This document shows positions 1 to 8,076 of a stretch of DNA of 64,000 nucleotides, piece after piece (position 1 is the first letter of the stretch; each line of letters opens with the position of its first letter). The stretch is from Lentibacillus populi. GTDB lineage: Bacteria > Bacillota > Bacilli > Bacillales > Amphibacillaceae. The stretch lies in contig BMJD01000002.1 of NCBI GenBank assembly GCA_014642895.1, positions 62,001 through 126,000 of the forward strand. Reading direction: 5' to 3'. A model generated the notes under the pieces. That model had not been told where the DNA came from and made no database searches. It was given only the letters and a program-made list of their open reading frames with translations. Position numbers and translations under genes: made by a program.

Positions 1-108
1 ACTGAGCTTAATATTAATGAAACAATTCCGGAAGAATTGTTTCAGGCGGTTGCCGAAGTGTTTGCCTTTGTTTGCCGAGGCGATAAGAAAAGAATGGAGA
101 ATGGTTAA
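1..108 (+). CDS. ylqH: YlqH/FlhB C-terminal-like protein, copy A (5' truncated by window edge)
   Basis: The last 35 codons of a gene that begins before the window. The visible part, with the motif IPEELFQAVAEVFAFV, matches the end of the complete copy at 908-1189 (IPEELYQAVAEVFAFV) and the end of FlhB in this window (IPEEFYQAVAEILAYV). YlqH is a small cytosolic homologue of the FlhB C-terminal domain, found next to sucC in Bacillus; its function is unknown. The tail after the shared motif differs from copy B. It stops one base before the speG start, and the speG ribosome binding site lies inside its last codons, so the two are probably cotranscribed. The full length cannot be seen. Confidence 0.8.
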   Translation, partial: TELNINETIPEELFQAVAEVFAFVCRGDKKRMENG

Positions 109-109
109 A

Positions 110-628
110 ATGAATGAAAATCTAACTTTAAGAACTTTGGAAAAAACAGATTTGGAGTTTATTCATGCGTTATATAACAATCCGGAAATCATAAGCTACT
201 GGTTCGAGGAGCCGTATTTGTCCTTTGCCCACCGGGAAGACTCTTTTGATAAAAACATGGACAATCAGAGGCACCGGCAATTTATTTTAATGAACATAGA
301 CGAAAAAGTTGGATTTGTTGAACTGGTCAGCATTGATCCACGTCATCGGAATGCCGAATTCACCATTATCATTCACCCGGATTTCCAAGGTAAGGGTTAT
401 GCCTATACGGCAACAAGACTGGCTATGGACTATGCTTTTTCCGTAATCAATTTGAATAAACTGTACTTGTATGTGGACACGACGAATGAAAAGGCGATAC
501 ATATTTACGAAAAAGCTGGATTTCAAATGGAAGGTGTTACACAGGAGATGTTTTTTGTGAACGGAACTTATCATGATGCGGCAGTTATGTGTATATTTGA
601 CCGGGATTACTGGAAAATGCACGAGTAG
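110..628 (+). CDS. speG: Spermidine N1-acetyltransferase (SpeG-like GNAT)
   Basis: A 172-residue GNAT acetyltransferase. It reads like SpeG from the N terminus (LTLRTLEKTDLEFIHALYNN, then YWFEEPYLSF) through the acetyl-CoA loop QGKGYA at residues 93-98 to the C-terminal IHIYEKAGF and FVNGTYHDA segments. SpeG enzymes transfer acetyl from acetyl-CoA to spermidine or spermine and relieve polyamine stress in the cytosol. ATG 110 is chosen because GGAG at 96-99 is well spaced and SpeG homologues begin MN-x-x-LTLR; an upstream ATG at 101 lacks this spacing. It lies between two ylqH copies, which suggests insertion into this locus. Substrate specificity rests on sequence resemblance alone. Confidence 0.85.
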   Translation: MNENLTLRTLEKTDLEFIHALYNNPEIISYWFEEPYLSFAHREDSFDKNMDNQRHRQFILMNIDEKVGFVELVSIDPRHRNAEFTIIIHPDFQGKGYAYTATRLAMDYAFSVINLNKLYLYVDTTNEKAIHIYEKAGFQMEGVTQEMFFVNGTYHDAAVMCIFDRDYWKMHE

Positions 629-652
629 TTTTTGTGCTGGTCAGGCATTGGT

Positions 653-682
653 ACCTCATTCTTGTGAGATATGTCGTTTTTT
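653..682 (+). repeat. Segment resembling the sucC promoter region
   Basis: About 30 bases (CTCATTCTTGTGAG and following) closely match 2209-2238, which contains the -35 region of the putative sucC promoter. The matching -10 is not preserved here. The rest of 629-907 shows no convincing gene. It may be a leftover from duplication of the ylqH-sucC junction. Confidence 0.4.
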
Positions 683-907
683 GTCCGCTGTTGGATCTTG
701 TTTTATCTTCCTTTGGCAAGAATACCCTTTCCTCAGGGGGATCATGACCCATTGAAAGACAAAGCAATGGCGCAACAACCATTGTTGAGAGATGGACTTG
801 GAATGCTTGATTACCATTTTTTAATCGTACTGGTTAAGCCGTTAAGCCAAATGGAAAAGCTAACAGATCGTACTTTTTATTCGGGACAAGGAGTGGATTT
901 TTTGCAT

Positions 908-1189
908 ATGAAGACAAAACGGAAAAAAGCTGCTGCATTGCGCTATGATCACGACTCAGATTATGCACCCAGAGTTACAGCAGCTGGGAAGGGACTAATT
1001 GCCGAAACAATCATTGAAAAAGCAAAAGAAAACCAAGTGCCAATACAGGAAGATCCATCGCTTGTCGAACTTTTGGGAGAGCTGAATATAAACGAGAAGA
1101 TCCCGGAAGAACTTTATCAGGCGGTTGCCGAGGTGTTTGCATTTGTCTATAAAGTGGATAGGGGTGTAATAGGAGAACAAAATGAATAA
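908..1189 (+). CDS. ylqH: YlqH, FlhB C-terminal-domain-like protein, copy B (complete)
   Basis: A 93-residue protein, the usual length of YlqH. It resembles the cytosolic C-terminal domain of the flagellar export switch protein FlhB: the region YAPRVTAAGKGLIAETIIEKAKEN corresponds to the FlhB stretch after the autocleavage site (here residues 21-44), followed by PIQEDPSLVELL and IPEELYQAVAEVFAFVYK. There is no NPTH cleavage motif and no membrane segment, unlike full FlhB. ATG 908 follows GGAG at about 890 with acceptable spacing; the open frame continues upstream but without family similarity. Bacillus has one ylqH just before sucC. Here a second copy ends at position 108, so this is a paralogous pair. 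The function in Bacillus is not established. Confidence 0.85.
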   Translation: MKTKRKKAAALRYDHDSDYAPRVTAAGKGLIAETIIEKAKENQVPIQEDPSLVELLGELNINEKIPEELYQAVAEVFAFVYKVDRGVIGEQNE

Positions 1190-1219
1190 GTTAGGCGTTG
1201 AATCATCACGCCTTTATTT

Positions 1220-1458
1220 ATCAAGCATTAACGGGCTGTAATACTCCTACCTCTAAGCGTGAGTAAACCAAAAACATAAAGGTGGGAGGAAAACAACTCG
1301 TAAATAACCGATTTTAGTCTTTTCGACCCACACCGCGTGGGCCTCGGGCTAATTCAGCGGGAGGTAGGTGAGGCTAAAACCGTCACGTCTGCATACCTTC
1401 GCCTCCACTAGCACGTCCTGTGCGTCGGAAATCCTCACTGAATGAAGTTTTACTTTAT
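1220..1458 (+). ncRNA. Structured repeat, copy 1: candidate omegaRNA / right end of an IS200/IS605-TnpB element
   Basis: A non-coding stretch sharing several exact blocks with 49241-49376: GGGCTGTAATAC, a 20-base block at 1255-1274, CTAAAACCGTCACGTC at 1374-1389, and CACGTCCTGTGCGTCGGAAA at 1412-1431. The arms CTCCTACCT (1244-1252) and AGGTGGGAG (1280-1288) pair around the conserved block. Copy 1 carries about 100 extra bases in the middle and a 23-base insertion near its end, so it looks degenerate. No tnpB is present. Identification as the 3' end of a TnpB element is inference from layout: structured RNA, then a terminal hairpin. It ends just before a -10-like TATAAT (1461-1466) and the toxin-antitoxin genes. 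Confidence 0.5.
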
Positions 1459-1491
1459 GATATAATAAATGAAAAAGGAAGGTGAATCGTT

Positions 1492-1704
1492 ATGATGAAT
1501 CGTAAAGAACTACACTGGATGGTTGACAAGTTACCAGAAGATAAGCTACCAAGACTAAGCGATTTTTTTCAACACATTTTTGATGAAGATAAATTAGAAT
1601 TAAACGATACAACTAAAAAAGAGATAGATCAAGCGCGGGAACGTATTAATAAAGGCGAATACGTAACGTTGGCTGATCTTTTAAAGGATTTGCAAGATGT
1701 ATAA
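1492..1704 (+). CDS. Antitoxin of a RelBE/ParDE-like type II toxin-antitoxin pair
   Basis: A 70-residue acidic protein directly upstream of, and overlapping by 8 bases, a RelE/ParE-like toxin gene. Size, position and overlap are typical of type II antitoxins, which bind and neutralise the toxin and often repress their own promoter. The N-terminal half (WMVDKLPEDKLPRLSDFF) resembles the helical start of short antitoxins, and the C-terminal part (EIDQARERINKGEYVTLADL) resembles the flexible toxin-binding tail. I cannot assign it to a named antitoxin family. GGAAGGTG at about 1479 is the ribosome binding site; the start is ATG 1492 or the next codon, ATG 1495. A TATAAT at 1461-1466 may serve as -10, with no good -35. 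Confidence 0.75.
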   Translation: MMNRKELHWMVDKLPEDKLPRLSDFFQHIFDEDKLELNDTTKKEIDQARERINKGEYVTLADLLKDLQDV

Positions 1705-1957
1705 GCTAAAGATTGACAAAAATGCTGAAAAATATATCAAAAAGTTAGATAGTCCAACTAGAAAAAGGATTCTAAACGCACTTATTGAACTTGCTGAAAA
1801 TCCATTTGCCGACACCAGTGTTACCAGGATGAAAGGCTATACTAATTTGTTTCGGAAACGTGTCGGTGATTTTCGTATAATTTTTGAAATTGATCAGGGG
1901 AGCCTTATCGTTCTCGTACTAAAGGTGGGAAGCCGTGGTGATATTTACAAAAAATAA
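1697..1957 (+). CDS. RelE/ParE-superfamily toxin
   Basis: An 86-residue basic protein of the RelE/ParE fold: YKLKIDKNAEKYIKKLDS at the start, then the core GYTNLFRKRVGDFRIIFEID and the C-terminal beta strand LVLKVGSRGDIYKK. RelE toxins cleave mRNA in the ribosomal A site and ParE toxins poison gyrase; the R-x-R-x-G-D-x-R-I-I-F pattern and the terminal Y are more usual in RelE-type RNases, but the target cannot be settled by reading. The ATG overlaps the antitoxin end, which implies translational coupling. The pair sits in the rearranged ylqH-sucC interval next to an IS-derived repeat, consistent with horizontal acquisition. Confidence 0.85.
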   Translation: MYKLKIDKNAEKYIKKLDSPTRKRILNALIELAENPFADTSVTRMKGYTNLFRKRVGDFRIIFEIDQGSLIVLVLKVGSRGDIYKK

Positions 1958-2216
1958 CTGGGTTCCCACTACCTTTTTAATTTACCGATCAATCTTCCAT
2001 TTTCAACTTTGGCATTGGGTTTTATAGGAACAAGCTAATTATCTTAACAACCTGTTACTTCTTCTTAAACTTAAAGGGAACTCTTCCCTTAAACTATTAT
2101 GTATAACTCCTTGTAAACATCTATCAACCAATGCAATTTTCCCGTTCCTTAATTTCAAAAACAATATTAGACAACTACCTTTCTCTTTCCAGTCATTCGA
2201 ATGATGGTCCTTATTC
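1958..2216. other. Intergenic stretch before sucC, no gene seen
   Basis: Between the toxin stop and the sucC promoter there is AT-rich DNA with no supported gene. A minus-strand open frame over 2039-2287 encodes nothing I recognise, has no convincing ribosome binding site, and would run through the sucC start region. No terminator hairpin was noticed after the toxin gene. Confidence 0.5.
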
Positions 2217-2245
2217 TTGTGAAATTTGTTGTTTTTTAATACAAT
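2217..2245 (+). promoter_or_regulatory. Putative SigA promoter of sucCD
   Basis: TTGTGA (2217-2222), a 17-base spacer, and TACAAT (2240-2245), 34 bases before the sucC start. The spacing is ideal and both hexamers are close to consensus. Not experimentally supported. Confidence 0.55.
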
Positions 2246-2279
2246 GGAAATGCAGTGAATTTTGATGGGAGGATGAAGG

Positions 2280-3440
2280 ATGAACATTCATGAGTATCAA
2301 GGCAAAGAAATCTTGCGCGAATATGGCGTAAACGTGCCAAACGGCCATGTTGCATATACGGTAGATGAAGCTGTTGAAGCTGCCAAGAAGTTAGGTACAT
2401 CTGTAACAGTTGTAAAAGCACAAATCCATGCCGGAGGCCGCGGTAAAGCCGGCGGGGTTAAAGTTGCCAAAAATTTGGATGAAGTGCGTACATATGCGGA
2501 TGAAATTTTAGGTAAAACACTTGTTACGCATCAAACGGGCCCAGAAGGCAAGGAAGTTAAACGCTTGCTTATTGAAGAAGGATGCGATATTAAAAAAGAA
2601 TACTATGTAGGGGTTGTTTTAGATCGTGCAACTTCCCGTGTTGTCATGATGGCATCAGAAGAAGGCGGTACGGAGATCGAAGAAGTAGCTGCTAAAACTC
2701 CAGAGAAAATATTTAAAGAGGTCATTGATCCAATAGTAGGTCTAAGCCCATATCAAGCTCGCAGACTAGCATTCAATATCAATATACCTGATGAATTGCT
2801 ATCCAAAGCAGTTAAATTTATGACTGGTCTTTATCAGGTATTTGTTGAAAAAGATTGCTCAATCGCAGAAATTAACCCACTTGTTACAACGGGTGATGGT
2901 CAAGTTATGGCACTCGATGCAAAATTAAATTTTGATGACAATGCAATTTACCGTCAAAAAGATGTTCAGGAATTCCGTGATTTAGATGAAGAAGATGAAA
3001 AGGAAATTGAAGCATCCAAATACGATTTAAGCTATGTTGCGCTCGATGGCAATATTGGCTGTATGGTTAACGGTGCAGGACTTGCAATGTCAACGATGGA
3101 CATTATCAAACATTCCGGCGGAGAACCCGCAAACTTCCTTGATGTTGGGGGCGGTGCGACTGCTGAGAAAGTTACCGAAGCTTTCAAAATCATTTTGTCT
3201 GATCCAAATGTAAAAGGAATTTTCGTTAATATTTTCGGTGGAATCATGAAATGTGATGTTATCGCTGAAGGTGTTGTGGAAGCGACAAAACAAGTTGGTT
3301 TGGAACTGCCATTAGTAGTGCGTTTAGAAGGTACAAATGTTGATTTAGGCAAGAAAATTTTAGATGAATCTGGCTTAAACATTACTTCAGCTGGTTCCAT
3401 GGCTGACGGTGCAGAAAAAATCGTTTCAATGGTTAAATAA
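2280..3440 (+). CDS. sucC: Succinate-CoA ligase [ADP-forming] subunit beta
   Basis: A 386-residue beta subunit of succinyl-CoA synthetase, the TCA-cycle enzyme that converts succinyl-CoA, ADP and phosphate to succinate, ATP and CoA. The N-terminal ATP-grasp domain starts [16 protein letters not shown] and includes the nucleotide-binding [14 protein letters not shown] at about residues 46-59. The C-terminal flavodoxin-like domain contains [14 protein letters not shown] and [10 protein letters not shown], the latter at about residues 319-328. Length is normal. The start follows GGGAGGATGAAGG. It is followed by sucD after about 120 bases, forming the usual two-gene operon with its own promoter and a terminator after sucD. 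Confidence 0.98.
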   Translation: MNIHEYQGKEILREYGVNVPNGHVAYTVDEAVEAAKKLGTSVTVVKAQIHAGGRGKAGGVKVAKNLDEVRTYADEILGKTLVTHQTGPEGKEVKRLLIEEGCDIKKEYYVGVVLDRATSRVVMMASEEGGTEIEEVAAKTPEKIFKEVIDPIVGLSPYQARRLAFNINIPDELLSKAVKFMTGLYQVFVEKDCSIAEINPLVTTGDGQVMALDAKLNFDDNAIYRQKDVQEFRDLDEEDEKEIEASKYDLSYVALDGNIGCMVNGAGLAMSTMDIIKHSGGEPANFLDVGGGATAEKVTEAFKIILSDPNVKGIFVNIFGGIMKCDVIAEGVVEATKQVGLELPLVVRLEGTNVDLGKKILDESGLNITSAGSMADGAEKIVSMVK

Positions 3441-3560
3441 TTTCAGGCAGCATTCAGGCGATCTCTGTGTACGAATTGCCAGGAATGAAAAGCCAGATGG
3501 TTTAACCTTGAGTTTCAAAGAACGTATGAAGTGAAGATTACGTGGAAAGGACGGACGAAA

Positions 3561-4463
3561 ATGAGTATATATGTCAATCAAGATACAAAAGTAATTGTCC
3601 AAGGAATTACCGGTGGAACTGCCAAATTTCATACCAAACAAATGCTTGAGTACGGTACGAAGATCGTTGGTGGTGTAACACCAAAAAAAGGTGGTACAGA
3701 AGTTGAGGGTGTTCCGGTATTTAATACAGTGAAGGAGGCTGTCGACCAAACAGGTGCAACGGCTTCCGTTATTTATGTACCAGCTCCTTTTGCTGCTGAT
3801 GCGATTCTGGAAGCAGTAGATGCAGAACTGGATCTTACTATTTGTATTACCGAACATATTCCGGTTATGGATATGGTTAAAGTAAAACGTTATATGGAAG
3901 GCAAGAAGACACGCCTTGTCGGACCAAACTGCCCTGGTGTCATTACGCCAGAGGAATGCAAAATTGGTATTATGCCTGGTTACATTCATAAAAAAGGTCA
4001 TATCGGCGTCGTATCCCGTTCTGGAACACTGACATATGAAGCTGTCCACCAATTATCGGAAAAAGGCTATGGCCAATCTACTGCAGTTGGTATTGGTGGG
4101 GATCCTGTTAATGGTACGGATTTTATTGATGTATTATCAGCATTTAATGAAGATCCAGACACAGAAGCAGTGGTCATGATTGGCGAAATCGGCGGTACTG
4201 CGGAAGAGGAAGCTGCTGCATGGATAAAAGCGAACATGAAGAAACCTGTTGTTGGCTTTATTGGCGGGGCAACTGCACCTCCAGGAAAACGTATGGGACA
4301 TGCTGGTGCGATCATTTCCGGTGGCAAAGGTACAGCTGAAGAGAAAATCCGTGTTATGACAGAATGTGGCATTAAGGTTGCTGAAACACCTGCTGTAATG
4401 GGTGAAACAATGATCAAAGCATTAAAAGAAAATAACCTTGAAGCAAAATGTAAAACGCATTAA
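3561..4463 (+). CDS. sucD: Succinate-CoA ligase [ADP-forming] subunit alpha
   Basis: A 300-residue alpha subunit that binds CoA and carries the phosphohistidine intermediate. The CoA-binding Rossmann start VIVQGITGG is at residues 11-19. [20 protein letters not shown] and the catalytic segment [14 protein letters not shown] (active His at about residue 247) are both intact. The start is ATG 3561, preceded by GGAAAGGA; the open frame extends 10 codons upstream, but family members begin MSI/MSV-x-x-N-x-D-T. The 120-base gap after sucC shows no hairpin, so cotranscription is likely. A strong terminator follows at 4471. Confidence 0.98.
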   Translation: MSIYVNQDTKVIVQGITGGTAKFHTKQMLEYGTKIVGGVTPKKGGTEVEGVPVFNTVKEAVDQTGATASVIYVPAPFAADAILEAVDAELDLTICITEHIPVMDMVKVKRYMEGKKTRLVGPNCPGVITPEECKIGIMPGYIHKKGHIGVVSRSGTLTYEAVHQLSEKGYGQSTAVGIGGDPVNGTDFIDVLSAFNEDPDTEAVVMIGEIGGTAEEEAAAWIKANMKKPVVGFIGGATAPPGKRMGHAGAIISGGKGTAEEKIRVMTECGIKVAETPAVMGETMIKALKENNLEAKCKTH

Positions 4464-4470
4464 CAAGTTA

Positions 4471-4500
4471 GAGGGAAGTCTGTCTTCCCTCTTCTTTCTA
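4471..4500 (+). terminator. Intrinsic terminator after sucD
   Basis: GAGGGAAG (4471-4478) pairs with CTTCCCTC (4484-4491), followed by a T-rich tract TTCTTTCTATT. It lies 8 bases after the sucD stop. Confidence 0.8.
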
Positions 4501-4551
4501 TTGGAAATTTTTTGAATAAAAAAACCTATACCTAATAAAGGAAGTGGTTTC

Positions 4552-5442
4552 GTGCACATACTTCGAAAAAAATTAATTCATTTACACCGTTGTCGCGGGA
4601 TTACCAGAAATTCGATCAGGAAAATGCTCCGGGCAGATCCTTCCTTATCCAATCTCTACAAGCTATCGTCTTCACAGTTAAGTCATCAATATACGATTCC
4701 CTTTCAAAACGCTCAATTACTCTATTCCGATCTTCATGACAAGCACGTCCATGCATCTATTAAACACGATTTGGATATGTTCCCTGTGGTAACAATAGTT
4801 GACGACAACTACCCCCCTGTGTTAAAAACAATTAAAGATCCGCCGTTTGTGCTTTATATGCTGGGGGATTTGTCTTTATTAAGCTATAGACCAGCTCTAA
4901 GTGTCATCGGAACACGCAGGCCATCACAAAATGCTTATAGGAAGATGCAGTTTATCTTACCGGCTTTGATTGAAAAAGGACTTTTGCTTGTCAGTGGCAT
5001 GGCTAAAGGAATTGACGGGTATGCTCATCAACTGGCATTACAGCATAATGGGAAAACAATTGCTGTTTTGGGCAGTGGTTTTCATCATATTTATCCGAAA
5101 CAAAACCGATCATTATTTCAGCGAATTGCCCAAGCAGGATTAGTTTTGTCCGAGTATACACCGAATACACCTCCAGAACGATTCCATTTTCCTGAACGAA
5201 ATCGCATTATAAGTGGTCTCAGCTTTGCAACATTGGTCATCGAAGCAACGGAACGAAGCGGAACATTGATAACGGTTGATCAGGCACTTGATCAAGGAAG
5301 AGAGGTATATGCCGTTCCGGATTCACCGTTGCTGCCGCAAACGGTAGGATGCCATCGGATGATTCAGGATGGCGCCAAGCTGGTTATGAGTGCACATGAT
5401 ATTCTGGAGGATTGGGAATCAATGAAGCACATTTCCATGTAA
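4552..5442 (+). CDS. dprA: DNA-processing protein DprA (Smf)
   Basis: A 296-residue DprA, the size of the B. subtilis protein. DprA binds incoming single-stranded DNA during transformation and loads RecA. The Rossmann-fold core is visible: SVIGTRRPSQNAYRKM, LLVSGMAKGIDGYAHQLAL, TIAVLGSGFHHIYPKQN, then ERFHFPERNRIISGLS and EATERSGTLITVDQAL. The start is GTG 4552 after GGAAGTGG. It sits alone between the sucD terminator and the topA promoter, in its usual place. Its presence does not show that the strain is competent, since DprA is widespread. Confidence 0.96.
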   Translation: MHILRKKLIHLHRCRGITRNSIRKMLRADPSLSNLYKLSSSQLSHQYTIPFQNAQLLYSDLHDKHVHASIKHDLDMFPVVTIVDDNYPPVLKTIKDPPFVLYMLGDLSLLSYRPALSVIGTRRPSQNAYRKMQFILPALIEKGLLLVSGMAKGIDGYAHQLALQHNGKTIAVLGSGFHHIYPKQNRSLFQRIAQAGLVLSEYTPNTPPERFHFPERNRIISGLSFATLVIEATERSGTLITVDQALDQGREVYAVPDSPLLPQTVGCHRMIQDGAKLVMSAHDILEDWESMKHISM

Positions 5443-5500
5443 AACTAGCATAAACTTGAAGAAAACGCTTTAAATTATCTGGGAAATTATTTCATCATGT

Positions 5501-5529
5501 TTGACAAATGGGAACGATATATTTACTAT
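5501..5529 (+). promoter_or_regulatory. Putative SigA promoter of topA
   Basis: A perfect -35 TTGACA (5501-5506), 17 bases, then TACTAT (5524-5529). It lies 130 bases before topA, with a short repeat-like element between promoter and gene. Confidence 0.55.
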
Positions 5530-5551
5530 TAGTGAAGATTTCCAATTGAAA

Positions 5552-5616
5552 AGGGTGTTCAAAAAGTTACCAAATGATAAGGAGTGTACTTGGACACTTA
5601 CAACTTTTCGAGTACA
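5552..5616. repeat. Short MITE-like element in the topA leader
   Basis: The left end GTGTTCAAAAAGTTACCAAAT and the right end, whose reverse complement begins TGTACTCGAAAAGTT, are imperfect inverted repeats matching the ends of the element at 42184-42358. The 9-mer CAATTGAAA occurs exactly at 5543-5551 and 5617-5625, directly flanking the element, like a target-site duplication. The element would lie in the 5' untranslated region of topA mRNA. Confidence 0.5.
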
Positions 5617-5659
5617 CAATTGAAATAGGGTTACCTCAATCTGGGAGGAGAAAGAAAGT

Positions 5660-7738
5660 ATGTCAGATTATCTTGTAATCGTTGAGTCGCCGGCAAAAGC
5701 AAAGACGATTGAACGATACTTAGGAAAAAAATATAAAGTGGAGGCATCCATGGGACATGTTCGGGATTTGCCGAAGAGTCAAATGGGCGTCGATGCAGAA
5801 GATCAATTCAAACCAAAATATATTACCATTCGTGGTAAAGGCGATGTTTTAAAGAAGCTGAAATCAGCCGCAAAAAAGGCGAAAAAAGTTTATCTCGCAG
5901 CCGACCCCGATCGAGAAGGGGAAGCGATTGCCTGGCATTTAGCACACAGCTTAAATATTGATGAGCATTCGGAATGCCGGGTTGTATTTAACGAAATTAC
6001 CAAGGATGCGATTAAAGAATCATTTAAGCATCCGCGCTCGATTGATACAGATTTAGTCGATGCACAGCAGGCTAGACGGATTCTTGACCGGTTAGTGGGA
6101 TATAACATTAGTCCGTTATTATGGAAAAAGGTAAAAAAAGGGTTGAGTGCTGGGCGAGTGCAATCGGTAGCAGTAAAAATGATTCTTGACCGCGAGAAGG
6201 AGATTGAAAACTTCAAGCCGGAAGAATATTGGTCGATTGAAGCAAGTTTCCATAAGGACAAAGATACGTTTGAAGGGTCTTTTTACGGAATTGATAACAA
6301 GAAGCATGAGTTAAAAACCGAAGATGATGTAAATCATATTCTAAAGCGCTTGGAAGGTAAAACATTTACAGTCGAAAAGGTCAATAAACGGGAACGCAAG
6401 CGTAATCCGGCACTGCCGTTTACGACGTCATCACTGCAGCAGGAAGCGGCTCGTAAACTGAATTTCCGAGCTAAAAAGACGATGATGGTAGCACAGCAGC
6501 TTTATGAAGGGATTGACCTTGGCAAAAAGGCTGGCGGCATCACCGGTTTGATCACGTATATGCGTACAGATTCAACACGTATTTCCGATACAGCAAAAAA
6601 TGAAGCACAAGGTTATATTGAAGAAAAGCATGGCAAAAATTATATAGGTCATTCTAAAAAGACGAAACAAAAAGAGGGTACACAGGACGCCCATGAAGCG
6701 ATTCGTCCAACCTCTGTACTAAGGGAGCCGAGCTCATTAAAAGCGGTTTTATCACGTGACCAGTTACGCCTATACAAATTAATCTGGGAACGATTTCTGG
6801 CAAGCCAAATGGCACCCGCTGTAATGGATACAATGACGGTTCATTTATTGAACAACGGTGTTGAGTTTCGCGCAACAGGCTCTAAAGTTAAATTTAAAGG
6901 GTTTATGTCTGTCTACGTGGAAGGTACGGACGACAAAAATAAAGAAGACAATAAATACTTGCCTGACCTGCAGGAAGGGATGGAGGTTAAAGCAGAAGAA
7001 ATAACACCAGACCAGCATTTCACGCAGCCGCCACCTCGTTATACAGAGGCCAGACTCGTAAAGACGATGGAGGAGCAAGGGATTGGCCGGCCGTCAACGT
7101 ATGCCCCGACACTTGATACGATTCAGCGACGCGGCTATGTGAGTATTGATAATAAGCGGTTCATCCCAACTGAGCTCGGGCAAATTGTCATCGAGCTATT
7201 ACAGGAATTTTTCCCGAAAATTATTGACCTTGACTTCACAGCCAAAATGGAAGAAGATCTGGATTCGATTGAGGAAGGGAAAGTAAATTGGATTGCCATT
7301 CTGGATGAATTTTATGGACCTTTTAGCGAACGGCTGGAAAAAGCGGAAAAGGAAATGGAAAAAATCGAAATCAAGGACGAACCTGCTGGGATTACCTGTG
7401 AGAATTGTGGGCATGAAATGGTCTATAAAATGGGGCGCTATGGCAAGTTTCTCGCGTGCTCCAACTTTCCGGATTGCCGCAACACAAAACCGATTTTAAA
7501 AGAAATCGGTGTTAAATGTCCGAAATGTAAGGAAGGTAATGTCGTCGAACGGAAGTCGAAAAAGAAACGGACGTTTTATGGGTGTGACAGGTTCCCGGAT
7601 TGCGATTTTGTCTCATGGGATAAACCAATTGCCCGACCATGTCCAAAATGTGACTCACTGCTGGTTGAAAAGAAAAAGAAAAAAGGAACGCAAATTCAAT
7701 GTACGAACTGTGATTATGAGGAAGAAGCACAGAGTTAG
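5660..7738 (+). CDS. topA: DNA topoisomerase I
   Basis: A 692-residue type IA topoisomerase that relaxes negative supercoils. The Toprim domain comes first ([15 protein letters not shown] near residue 8, then [13 protein letters not shown]). The catalytic tyrosine is in [12 protein letters not shown], at about residue 300. The C-terminal part has three four-cysteine zinc ribbons: one around CENCGHEM...CSNFPDC, one around CPKCKEG...CDRFPDC, and one around CPKCDSLL...CTNC. Length matches Bacillus TopA. The start follows GGGAGGAG. In the usual order trmFO would follow, but here a terminator and an accessory region come next. Confidence 0.98.
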   Translation: MSDYLVIVESPAKAKTIERYLGKKYKVEASMGHVRDLPKSQMGVDAEDQFKPKYITIRGKGDVLKKLKSAAKKAKKVYLAADPDREGEAIAWHLAHSLNIDEHSECRVVFNEITKDAIKESFKHPRSIDTDLVDAQQARRILDRLVGYNISPLLWKKVKKGLSAGRVQSVAVKMILDREKEIENFKPEEYWSIEASFHKDKDTFEGSFYGIDNKKHELKTEDDVNHILKRLEGKTFTVEKVNKRERKRNPALPFTTSSLQQEAARKLNFRAKKTMMVAQQLYEGIDLGKKAGGITGLITYMRTDSTRISDTAKNEAQGYIEEKHGKNYIGHSKKTKQKEGTQDAHEAIRPTSVLREPSSLKAVLSRDQLRLYKLIWERFLASQMAPAVMDTMTVHLLNNGVEFRATGSKVKFKGFMSVYVEGTDDKNKEDNKYLPDLQEGMEVKAEEITPDQHFTQPPPRYTEARLVKTMEEQGIGRPSTYAPTLDTIQRRGYVSIDNKRFIPTELGQIVIELLQEFFPKIIDLDFTAKMEEDLDSIEEGKVNWIAILDEFYGPFSERLEKAEKEMEKIEIKDEPAGITCENCGHEMVYKMGRYGKFLACSNFPDCRNTKPILKEIGVKCPKCKEGNVVERKSKKKRTFYGCDRFPDCDFVSWDKPIARPCPKCDSLLVEKKKKKGTQIQCTNCDYEEEAQS

Positions 7739-7740
7739 GT

Positions 7741-7772
7741 AAAGCCGCCCGTGAAAAGGGCGGCTTTGTTAT
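7741..7772 (+). terminator. Intrinsic terminator after topA
   Basis: AAAGCCGCCC (7741-7750) pairs perfectly with GGGCGGCTTT (7758-7767), followed by a T-containing tail. It starts 3 bases after the topA stop. Confidence 0.9.
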
Positions 7773-8070
7773 GTTCTTTTGTGATTAACCGAGCCCTAAA
7801 AGAAGGGAAGGGGTGTCAAGAAAATCATAGCAAATTTATGTAGTAACCCATGCGTTTAGTATTCCGGACAAGGTGTTACCCTCATAGCTAATTATTATTA
7901 AAAAGAAACTTTTTTTCATTTGGAATCGTATAATTTAATATATAAATTTGGAGTGATAATTGATTAGTGTGGGAGAAGATTGTAAGAGTATAATTATAAG
8001 AAAACGGCAGAATAATGTGGTTAATTTAGCGAGAGAAGTAGATTGAAATCCCGTAGTTTGTTAGAGAAAA
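7773..8070. other. Intergenic stretch between topA terminator and accessory genes
   Basis: About 300 AT-rich bases with no supported gene. A TATAAT around 7929 could be a -10 element, but I see no good -35. No trmFO remnant was recognised here. Confidence 0.4.
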
Positions 8071-8076
8071 GTGGTG

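Noticed and set aside
671-907. N-terminal extension of ylqH copy B
   Set aside because: The frame is open but the translated part shows no family similarity; ATG 908 with its own ribosome binding site gives the standard 93-residue length.
2039-2287. 82-codon minus-strand open frame before sucC
   Set aside because: No recognisable protein features, no convincing ribosome binding site, and it covers the sucC promoter and start.
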